The notes beneath the pieces were generated by a model that had not been told where the DNA came from, made no database searches, and was given only the letters and a program-made list of their open reading frames with translations. This document shows, piece by piece, positions 55,279 to 64,000 of a DNA stretch of 64,000 bases. The position numbers and the translations under genes are program-made. Each line of letters opens with the position of its first letter. Position 1 is the first letter of the stretch. Source of the DNA: Populus alba (lineage: Eukaryota; Streptophyta; Magnoliopsida; Malpighiales; Salicaceae); the NCBI RefSeq assembly GCF_005239225.2, contig NC_133297.1, forward strand, positions 21,365,882-21,429,881. Reading direction: 5' to 3'.

Positions 55279-56254
55279 CTTTGATGAACCTTTTGTAAAA
55301 ACTAGCATGTCCTAAGAATGATCTAACATCCTTAACAGATTTCGGTGTTGGTAAGTTGGCAATTAACTCGATTTTAGATTTATCAACCTCAATTCCTTTC
55401 GATGAAACAATGTGACCAAGTACAAAGCCGTTTGTTACCATAAAATGACATTTTTCCCAATTCAGTACAAGATTCTTCTCTTCACACCTGCTCAAAACCT
55501 TTTCTAAGTTAGTCAAACAATCATCAAATGAATCACCAAAAATAGAAAAATCATCCATAAAAATCTCAAGAAAACGTTCAACCCTATCACTGAATATGCT
55601 AAGCATGCATCTTTGAAACGTGGCTGATGCATTACATAATCTAAAAGGCATCCTTCAATATGTAAAAGTACCAAATGGACATGTGAAAGTAGTCTTCTCT
55701 TGATCTTTCAATGCAATTTCAATTTGATTGTAACCTGAATAGCCATCTAGGAAACAATAAAATTCATGACCTGCAACTCTTTCTAGGATTTGATCAATGA
55801 AAGGTAAAGGGAAATGATCTTTTCTAGTCATTGAATTAAGTTTCCTATAGTCAATGCACATGCACCAACCAGTAACAGTCTTAGTTGGAATTAACTCATT
55901 TTTCTCATTTGTTATCACAGTGACTCTAGACTTTTTGGGTACAACTTGGGTAGGACTTACCCATTTGCTATCAGAAGTAGGATAAATGATTCCATTATCT
56001 AGAAGCTTAATGACTTCATTTTTCACTACTTCTTTCATATTAGGATTCAACCTTCGTTGCATTTCTCTAGAGGGTTTAGAATTTTCCTCCAAATAAATCC
56101 TGTGTGTGCAAATCAAAGGGCAAATTCCTTTTATGTCAGCTATGGTCCATCCTAATGTATTTGTGTGCATTTTCAGAGTCTGTAATAACTTACCTTCTTG
56201 ATGTGCATTAAATTTGGAAGAGATTATTACCGGAAAAGTTTCATTTTCTCCCAA
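55274..56254 (-). pseudogene. Athila-like reverse transcriptase (pol, upstream of insertion)
   Basis: On the minus strand from 56254: a lead-in with RIYLEENSKPSREMQRRLNP, then VVKNEVIKLLDNGIIYP, CIDYRKLNSMTRKDHFPLPF, the finger-palm word YCFLDGYSGYNQIEIA and TTFTCPFGTFTY, where a TGA replaces an expected Arg codon. It continues MPFRLCNASATFQRCM and the catalytic block FLEIFMDDFSIFGDSFDD, both Asp present. It then runs into the connection domain (VRSFLGHASFYKRFIKDF), where the Tekay element is inserted. One clear nonsense mutation makes this copy defective. The sequence class is that of Athila RTs. Confidence 0.93.
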
Positions 56255-56471
56255 AAATGATATTTGAGATTAAATGGTAACGACTTCAATTCAGGTTTTG
56301 GTGGTTGAATACTTGAAGGTATGGACTCAATTGACCGTGGTGGCAATTCTTCAATTTGTGGTCTCCAATCACATGCCTTTAATTCTTCCTGAAAATAGAC
56401 CATTTGCAAATCATCATATTCATTAATCTAATTTCACTGGAAGTGGTTTGAAATTGATCATGAACTAATTT

Positions 56472-57320
56472 TTATATAAAGTCCACTTCTTGTAAATCAT
56501 TATCATCTCCAGGTTGTTTGTAAATGTTAAAAATATTCATCTCCAATGTCATGTTTCCAAATGATAGCTTCATCAGTCCATTCCTACAATTAATCAATGC
56601 ATTGGAAGTGGCAAGAAATGGACGTCCTAAAATGACAGGAATTGAATTACATGCTTCAATAGGTTGTGTATCTAAGACAACAAAATCTATAGGGTAAATG
56701 AATTTATCAACTTGTACTAACACATCCTCATCTATTCCTCTAGGCACTTTTACAGATCTATCAGCAAGTAAAAGAGTTACAGAGGTTGTTTTTAACTCAC
56801 CTAGATTGAGACTTTGAAAGACTGAATATGGAAGTAAATTCACACTAGCTGTAAGATCAAGTAAGGCTCTTTCAATTTTATGTTCTCCAATAAAGCAAGA
56901 AATTGTAAGACAACCAGGGTCTTTATATTTCAAAGCATTATTGTTCTGAAGAATGACACTTACTTGTTCGGCTAAAAAGGCTTTCTTTTTCACATTCAGT
57001 TTTCTCTTCACAATGCACAGATCTTTCAAAAATTTAGCATAGGAAGGAACCTGTTTAATAGCATCCAACAAAGGTATATTGATCCTTACATGTTTGAAAG
57101 TTTCAAAGATTTTAGAGTTGTGATTGACTTTCCTTTGTTTGGTCATGGCATGAGGAAATTGAAGTGCTGGCAAGGAATCATCCTTTTCTTTGCAATGTTC
57201 AGGTTCAACCTCTTCCTTACCCTCAGAGATAGACTCTTCATCTTTCTCACAAAGTTCAAGAGTGGGTTTTTCAATAACCTTACCACTACGAAGAGTGATG
57301 ACTGATTTGACTTGATCCAT
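56472..57320 (-). pseudogene. Athila-like protease region
   Basis: One open frame of 282 codons starting near MDQVKSVITLRSGKVIEKP. The linker (VPSYAKFLKDLCIVKRKL) leads to an aspartic-protease domain whose active-site word is ALLDLTASVNLLPYS. The family word has Gly where this copy has Thr (DLGAS to DLTAS), which should reduce or abolish activity. ILGRPFLATSNALI follows, as in the family. Downstream of it a short stretch (56409-56255) leads in a shifted frame into RT. Confidence 0.88.
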
Positions 57321-57349
57321 ATGTTGGCTTCCAGAACTACTTGCATTTG

Positions 57350-58654
57350 CATTGTATTGCCCCTTTGGATTTTGTTGTGGTTGAGATGGAAACTTACCTT
57401 TCTTGGAAACTGAGAGTAGATGTTAATTTTGCAAGAGCATCTTTAAAATGTGTCATGCTTTGAGCAAGTTGAGTGTTGATTGCCTCTTGCTTTTTAATGA
57501 ATGCATGCAATGTTTCCTCAAGATTTCTTCTAGGAGGTGGAGCATAAAGAGGTGCATATCATGAGAATTTTAAAAATTATGGTGTGCTTGAAACGGTGGC
57601 TGTGAAGTTTTTGTATTGTTGCTATCACTCTTCCAACTGAAATTTAAGTGATTTCTCCAACCAAGGTTATACGTTTGTGAGTATAGGTTATGATTAGGCC
57701 TTTGGAAACTGTTTAAAGCATGGGCTTGTTCATGGAGGCATTCCCTGAAAGAAGGCAAAGTTGGACAATCATTTGTTGAGTGTTCCTTCGTTTCATAGAT
57801 TTAACACACAATGTCTTGAACATATTTTTATTGACCACTCTTTTTCAATTCAAGTGCTTCGACTTTTCTAGCTAAAGATGCAAACTTGGCTTGGAGGTCA
57901 TGATCTTCCCTAAGGTTGTACATACCTCCACTAGATGTATGAGGTTGAGTTTTACTTGGTGCCTCATAAGTACCTGTGGTGTCCCAATTTTGAGCATTTT
58001 CAGCTAGCAAGTCTAGGTACTCCATTGCTTCATTAGGGTCTTTATCTTTCAAATTTCCATTGCACATTAATTCAACCATTTGCCTATCTTTAGGTGTTAA
58101 ACCTTCATAAAAATGTGAAACCAATCTCCATGTTTCAAAACCATGATGTGGGCAAGTATTAAGCAAGTCTCAATACCTATCCCAACATTGGTAAAATGTT
58201 TCTCCTGGCTTTTAAGTGAAAGTGATGATTTGTCTTTTGAAAGAATTTGTTTTATGAGACGGAAAAAACTTCTTTAAAAATTATTGTTGCATTTCATCCC
58301 AAGCACGCATAAATCCTGGTCTTAAATTTTGTAGCCATGTTTTAGCTTTATTTTTTAATGAAAAAGGAAAAATCTTTAATCTAATAGTGTTCGTGCTACA
58401 ATTTGAGTCATTACAGGTATTACAGGCCTCCTCAAATTCCCTTAAATGCAAGTATGGATTTTCTAGGTCTAAACCATGAAAAGAAGGTAAAAGTTGAATA
58501 ATGTCTGGCTTAAAATTGAAATGAGATGCATCAGGAGGAAAACTATGCATGAGGGTGCACTTGTTCTTGTGGGATTCATGTGGTCTCTAAGTGTTCTCAT
58601 ACGGTTATTCTCATTATTCTCATTATGAAGCGATTGATTATCTTCTTCAGCCAT
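57350..58654 (-). pseudogene. Athila-like gag, frameshifted
   Basis: The probable start is 58654 (MAEEDNQSLHNENNENNRM). After a frame change comes the conserved capsid block (IIQLLPSFHGLDLENPYLHL, RLKIFPFSLKNKAKTWLQNL; 58550-58281). After another change comes LLNTCPHHGFETWRLVSHFY and MVELMCNGNLKDKDPNEAME (58166-57828). A C-terminal part with a collapsed Cys/His knuckle continues to about 57570. Two to three frameshifts break the frame. The block order and sequence are those of Athila gag proteins. Confidence 0.87.
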
Positions 58655-58854
58655 ATTTTTTTGAAAATGATGAGGATACCCTACAAAGTCGACCACTTAT
58701 GTACGTGACCAAACTCTCATGCACGTGTGAGAATAAAAGGAAGAAAAGAAAAGAGAAGAAAAAGAAACAAACAAAACAAAAGAAACAAAAGTTAGATAAA
58801 ATGAAAAGTGAAAAGAAAAAAAATCAAATATTATAATTTATACAAGAATTTACC

Positions 58855-58872
58855 TCCCAAGCAATGACGCCA
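58855..58872 (-). other. primer-binding site resembling tRNA-Asp
   Basis: On the minus strand TGGCGTCATTGCTTGGGA lies six bases after the LTR end. It matches the complement of the plant tRNA-Asp 3' end at about 14 of 18 positions; tRNA-Asp is the usual Athila primer. The mismatches fit an aged copy. Confidence 0.7.
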
Positions 58873-58878
58873 AAAACT

Positions 58879-59045
58879 TGACACAACTAAAAGCTTGATG
58901 TCTTCTCCCAAGTGCAGGAGTGTCGAAGTAATAAATAACCCGACAATACTGGGGTTGAAACACATAGAAGTTAATTGTATAAGTTATAAATAACAATACA
59001 ATAACAACAACAACAACAATAATAACAATAATAGTAATAGTAGTA

Positions 59046-59090
<45 letters not shown>

Positions 59091-59316
59091 TTCAATACGT
59101 GGCGTTGTTATACTTGAGAATGATCTAAAAGATCGGGTCACGGGTTTCCAGCCTATATATTGATTTTATGAAAAGATCAAAGAGATATATTATATAATAT
59201 AAACAGATTTCTGATGCGAATGAACAAGGAAAAACCAACAATATCAGGATCCTTGTACATAAAATATAACAAGAATGTAATAATAATAATAATAGTAGTA
59301 GTAGTAGTAGTAGTAC

Positions 59317-59362
<46 letters not shown>

Positions 59363-60841
59363 GAGGAAGAAGTTAATGAGAGCTTTGAGATGGAAGATTA
59401 GTGTAAGAATTAAACAATGATAAAAACAAATGTCAAGGTTAGAGGATCCAATAATGGTATTTCAAACAAGTATAGTATAAACTATTACTACTCAACTTGG
59501 AAACCACACACGAAGGAGGTTCCAATCAGATTATAAATTGTTAACTTGATTACATTAGTTATCTTATTCGAATAATGCTAATACTTGTAAATGTTCAATC
59601 AAATTATAAATTGTTAACATGATTACATTAGTTATCTTATACGAATAATGCTAATACTTGTAAACGTTGTCAGGCATTCATGATTATAACTTCAATTAAC
59701 AACAAATCAAGTTCCTTTCATAGCTCAGGTATCGGTTATACCATACAATATGGGCTATGAAAGTGCCAAGTATTTGTTGTACCAAGTGTTATACAACATA
59801 AATCTAGATTAACCCTTTAACAAGCAAAGTATTAAAAGTGAACAAGATAACAAATATAAAACATGTTAATATCAAGCATTAAAGTCCATGTTGAGTTTAT
59901 ATTATACTTATTTTTACACCATTAGTGTACCCTTTTCACCTTGACATAATAGATTTAGCTAAACATAATGAAAGAAAGAAACATAAATAAACAAGATAAG
60001 AACATAATTATACAAATAAAGGAAAGGAAATGAAGAGCATAAACAAGAGATTAATATAACATCAAATAAAACTTAAACATTACAAAATACAAAGAAAGAG
60101 AGCAAGAGCATGATTTTGATCTGAACAACAAGATGCCTAAATGCATGGCAAATACCTCCTTTTATAGGCTAAAATTTGGAACTATTGATTTGATGAATAA
60201 TTGTTGAGTGGGTGGCCACATCTTGACTTGGTAAAAATCCTTATCTTCTTGTTTGAATAAAACGTCATTGCTAACATCAGAACTAGAACCATACGTACTG
60301 ATGAAAGTTCTAGGAAATTCTCTTATCTTTCCAAGAAAAAAAAGTTGAGGTCATTTGGACTTCTAGAACTCAAGATATGGGCTGAACACTGAATAGTGTA
60401 TGGGCTGCAGGACATATTCGGACTTCTTCGTTGTTGCTATAATTTGAACCTGAAAACGGCCTTCGTAGATCTTGGTGTCCACATGAAAGTTGTAGGCCTA
60501 TGTCTTACCAAATCTTTGTAAAAATTTGAGATCATTTGGACATCTAAAACTTGAGATATGACCCAATTACCGAATTGTGCTCCAGTTTGGACTGCACCAA
60601 CATCTCTTTTCTAAGCTTCACCCTTCTTTTTCTTCAAAATTTCAGTAGTTGAATTCATCAATCAATCCTTTGATTTATGTGATAGGCCTGCATTTAAGAT
60701 GAACATTTACCATATATTAAGGTATCTTATAGTATTAGACTAGTTATTATAAAACATGCTTTAGTTAAGGAGTTATTGATACTTTAAGTACAAAATGATG
60801 ATATAAAACCTTGATAAACATGCACTTTTAAGTACTAATCA
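58879..60841 (-). repeat. 5' LTR of the Athila-like element
   Basis: 1963 bp with TG..CA ends, the partner of 33306-35234. It has a ~70-bp tandem duplication (about 59520-59590 and 59595-59662; both contain TATAAATTGTTAAC and CATTAGTTATCTTAT), absent from the other LTR. AAT/TAG trinucleotide runs occur at about 58990-59092 and 59280-59362, and the TATAAAA box is at 60160-60166. Confidence 0.93.
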
Positions 60842-60846
60842 GTGTA
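60842..60846. repeat. target-site duplication GTGTA (right, Athila-like element)
   Basis: Matches 33301-33305 exactly. Confidence 0.9.
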
Positions 60847-61888
60847 CCTGCCACCATATCCGATGCAACCCTGACCTTTTCATGTGTCAGGTGGAAGACC
60901 CTCCCTATGTTCTGGTCATTTTATGCCCTCGGCTTCCCTCAACTGGAGTTTGCCCCTGATTAAGAAGATCTTACCGGCCTATTCATGGTGATTGACTATT
61001 GATGGCTCTGCCTCGTCTGCCTATAGCTCTATACCAGCCTAGTGTTCTTATTGGGGTAGTCCTTCTTATAATGACCTCTTCTACCATAGTAATGTAATCC
61101 TTGCCCTATATACTGGCAGTTTCTCTATCCATGACCTTCCCCTTTACATATAAAGCATCGCCTTTGTGAAACTAAGCAATCCCCATGGTGTCTTTGTCCA
61201 CATTTCACACAAGGATAGTTAACACTTTTGCGGTCACCTATCCCTCTTGAAGAGTTTCCCCTCAAATGCGACTGTCCCCCCATTATTCTCCCACTTGACT
61301 GTTGGTGAAGCGACACTATTAAAGCCATGTTTTTCTATGTTGCTCAAACACTCTGCTCTTTCCTTTCTTTAGAAGTAGTGGTTTACTGTTGAGATAAACC
61401 CTATCTCTTTTTTGCTTGTACCTTGATGCCCCGTTGACCTTCTCCAATATAGGCCTCCAAAACCTGTGCAGCCCTAATCAACTTCTTTATGGTTTTAAAC
61501 CGTAAGGCGATCAACTCTTGTCTCAAATCCTTCCGCAAGCCATCTCTTAGTTTCTCAATCATATGTTCTTCTGTCATAACATAATGTGGGGCGAACAATG
61601 AAAAATCATGGGACCTCTTTTCATACTCCAATATCGACATATCACCCTGTCTTAATGCTAAGTTGAAGTCACTTCAAGTCAGTGTCTTGGTTGCACGTCT
61701 CAGCTGAACTGTTTCTCACCATGTCATGGCCCTGTCAGATAATAATTAAGTAGCACATTTCACCAGCCCTCAGGTATGTTAATATAGATCATAGTCTTCT
61801 GCACTTTCATAATCCACCTCCTGGCTATCTTTGCATCTTGTTCCTCCATGTATGGTTCGCAACCCATTTTCCTCATACTTTTGACGCA
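60842..61888 (-). pseudogene. Tekay/Del-type gypsy relic, right part (gag)
   Basis: On the minus strand a gag capsid block lies at 61640-61401 (MSILEYEKRSHDFSLFAPHY, EEHMIEKLRDGLRKDLRQEL). It is followed by a zinc-knuckle region at 61328-61125 (CVKCGQRHHGDC and CFICKGEGHG). The relic then runs into the protease lead-in at 60842-60990, which joins 33300 on the other side of the Athila-like insertion. The similarity to the nested Tekay gag begins near 61888 (VKSMRKMGCEPYM-type word), so the N-terminal gag, primer site and 5' LTR are missing. Confidence 0.85.
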
Positions 61889-62028
61889 ATTAGTTCCTGT
61901 TGAATGGACTACTGGAAAATTAATCATTTATTAGTGAAAGTAGTGCTGGGTTAATTTGGTGATAAGAATAATTATATTTTTGGTTGATGTTCAAAAAAAC
62001 AAAATCATAGATTATTCTGAAATTTAAT

Positions 62029-62070
<42 letters not shown>

Positions 62071-62895
62071 CTAGATGAGCAAGTTAATTTAATGATCTTT
62101 TGACTAAATTTTCAAAAAGAAAAGAAGAAAGAAAGAAAGTAGAAAGAATTTTATTAATATTTTTTTTTTATCTATCTAATCAAATTATTGTATTAAATCA
62201 ATTTTCAAGTACATCCCCTATCGGACTAAACAATAGATTAGTTTCCTTATATTTTGTTGGGTATCATTTTGTAATGAATGAATTTATCATTTTGTTACGT
62301 AATAAAAAATTCTAGAATTTAATGTGTCAACAGTTTATCGAAGCCTTTTTATATAGTATAATTTTAATTATAAATTTCTTCTTTAATTATGCATTTATTT
62401 TTATTATAATTTCGTTAATGGTCCTTATTTGTAAATCTTTGAATTGTGTAATGTACTTCAGTTATAATTTGTAGAATAGTCCATTGGATTGCAATTATGT
62501 AAATGTGTGATATTGAATTGTTTAAATATGTGTGAATTTGATTATTGAGAAATTGTGATGTAATGATAGGAGGAAGTCCTGGATGATAGGATGAGTAAGA
62601 AATTTGATAATTGAAGATTGTGGAAGAAAAGTCGATAACTTGGTACCTAAAAATATAGAGGAAAATCTGCTGAATTTTTTATTAATAACAAAAAAAATTT
62701 ACCCTAATCTTAATTGAATTATCATGTCCTTGCTCTGTGTTTTGAACACAATTGTTGGGGTTGTTACACAAACAAATGTTTCATTCCTATGCTTAGTGAT
62801 ATATAACAATATTAAAGTTGTTGCATTTAAATTCTTTAAGCTCTGTTAATGTATGAAAAGTATCATAAGGTTAAGAAAAGGGAAAAAACAAATAA
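61889..62895. other. AT-rich DNA, nothing recognised
   Basis: It contains a (TA)n run at about 62030-62067. No gene is supported; a short frame at 62100-62315 has no recognisable feature. The right part may already belong to the old LTR that ends at 63977. Confidence 0.5.
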
Positions 62896-62899
62896 TGTT

Positions 62900-63370
62900 T
62901 GACTTGATTAACAACCATTATGTGCAAGCTAATGATATTAGCTAGCCTGATGTCAACATTTCCTTAAAGAAGTAATGTGAAAAAGATTTGATTAGTCATT
63001 TCAGGTTATGGATGATAATGATGTCAATGGGATTTCATTGCCATTGGAATTTAACCCAAAGGATGGAAAGAAAAATTAAAAAAAATAGAATTTGATTAAG
63101 CTTTTCGGATCATAGGGGTAATGAAATCAATAAGATCACATTGATATCGACATTAACATGAACTTGATTAGCCATTTCATGTCATGGAGGCTAATGACAT
63201 TGGTGGGGTTACACTGGTGTTGGCATCGTAAAAAACTTGATTAGCTATCTAAAAATTGGAATCTAATGATACCGGGATAATTGATATTAACATACTCTTG
63301 ATTAGTTGTCTTTATGCTGATGACTAATGATATTAATTTAGAATCGATATCGATATTTAGTGGTTGACCT
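62900..63370. repeat. degenerate tandem array with TTGATTAG-GCTAATGA units
   Basis: About five units of roughly 75-90 bp, each with a CTTGATTAG word followed about 25-30 bp later by a CTAATGAYA(T/C) word, for example around 62985-63030, 63165-63210 and 63240-63290. They recall array D of the Tekay LTRs but are much diverged. Confidence 0.5.
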
Positions 63371-63992
63371 AGGTTATAAGTGGTGAAAGATATCAAGATG
63401 TCTAATATACTGATGTGTGATGATTTAATGAAAATAAAAAAAATTATTGAATCGGTTTAATGAGAAACAATAAATTTCACCTTTCATTATTATGATTGCA
63501 ATGTATAATCTTGATATGTGAATTTTATTACATATGTTTGCTTACAGGATCATCTCACCCGAGACAAGAGTAGTTCCTTAGTTAAAGTTGCTCTCTTTTG
63601 TTTATAAATTAGGTAGAACTTTATTTAAATTGAAAAACTAATGTAAGTATTAAGTAATGTTGTCTATTGAAATTTTTGGGATGTTTATGTAAACATATAT
63701 ATATATATATATATGCATGTTTATTTTGTATTACTCTATATCTTGGTTAGAAACATGTTAGTTAAATTTTATTATGGATTCTTTTATATTTTCTCCATTA
63801 AAATAATTAGTTGATGTTTAATTGAGCATGGTTAACATTAATAATTAGAAATTATTTTGTTGCATGATTATTCTTGTTTGACTTCTAAATTTTTGAAAAC
63901 AATACACACACACACACTCATGATCCTTATATATGATGCCATGTTAAACTGGATTTCCCAATTTAAGATTTGTTATAGTTGATATCAAAGCA
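63370..63992 (+). mobile_element. 3' end of an old LTR plus degenerate tRNA-Met primer site
   Basis: At 63970-63977 TTGTTATA resembles the Tekay LTR end TTGTTACA. The following TTGATATCAAAGCAATGGTAT resembles, position by position, the TTGGTATCAGAGCACTTGGTAT after the 5' Tekay LTR. Upstream, an acceptor-like GCTTACAG near 63550 lies at the same distance from the LTR end as the CTGCTGCAG in the Tekay LTR. The internal region would lie beyond the window. Confidence 0.5.
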
Positions 63993-64000
63993 ATGGTTAT

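Larger units (their letters stand above)
33306..60841 (-). mobile_element. Athila-like Ty3/gypsy element carrying a LOG-like gene
   Basis: Minus-strand element with two LTRs (33306-35234 and 58879-60841), a primer-binding site resembling the 3' end of tRNA-Asp at 58855-58872, gag, protease, RT, RNase H, integrase, an extra 3' coding region and a polypurine tract at 35235-35248. A 5-bp target duplication GTGTA flanks it. The gag/pol order, tRNA-Asp-type primer site, YRRMPF-L-CNA-ATFQRC-type RT and long 3' region fit the Athila lineage. Gag and pol carry several stops and frameshifts, so this copy is not autonomous. It is split by a plus-strand Tekay element (40027-55273). Without that insert it is about 12.3 kb. 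Confidence 0.9.

Overview
The window looks like nuclear DNA from a eudicot plant: AT-rich intergenic DNA, GT-AG introns and two spliced single-copy-type genes embedded in LTR retrotransposons. A woody species such as poplar or willow is my inference from the gene sequences and the SINE type; I could not test it.

Two ordinary host genes are present. (1) Positions 1835-7498, plus strand: a 16-exon gene for a 607-residue protein with an elongin-A/F-box-like N-terminus followed by ribonuclease-inhibitor-type leucine-rich repeats. (2) Positions 20594-26988, minus strand: a 6-exon gene for 26S proteasome ATPase subunit RPT2 (445 residues), complete from the N-myristoylation glycine to the C-terminal HbYX-type tail. 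Its last intron is 3.5 kb long and holds a decayed Ty3/gypsy element and a SINE. The DNA between the two genes (about 7.5-20.5 kb) holds old Ty3/gypsy LTR and pol remains.

From 31.3 to 61.9 kb the window is a Russian-doll stack of Ty3/gypsy elements whose boundaries can be read to the base. Level 1 is an old minus-strand Tekay/Del-type chromovirus relic (31305-33305 and 60842-61888). Level 2 is an Athila-like element on the minus strand (33306-60841, target duplication GTGTA) inserted in its protease region. Level 3 is a plus-strand Tekay-type element (40027-55273, target duplication AAAAT) inserted in the RT/RNase H region of level 2. Level 4 is a reverse-oriented solo LTR of the same Tekay family (47087-50746, target duplication ATAGA) inserted in the RNase H of level 3.

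The most unusual content is in the 3' region of the Athila-like element, between its integrase and its 3' LTR. An uninterrupted, intronless 217-codon reading frame (36504-37157, minus) encodes a LOG-type cytokinin riboside 5'-monophosphate phosphoribohydrolase. It lies in the same sense as gag-pol, beside an unrecognised Cys-containing ORF (37396-37945). The gag and pol genes around it carry stops and frameshifts, but the LOG frame is open over its full family length. This looks like a hormone-activation gene carried by a retrotransposon.

The Tekay LTRs (2.8-3.7 kb) are also odd. They are built from several tandem arrays of GC-rich palindromic units with a TCGCTGCCGA/TCGGCAGCGA core, from tandem hairpins with a cTTCGg tetraloop, and from a 57-bp island flanked by splice-like signals that is the same length in a much more diverged LTR near 12.35 kb. 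The last 1.1 kb of the window ends in another old LTR with a degenerate tRNA-Met primer-binding site.
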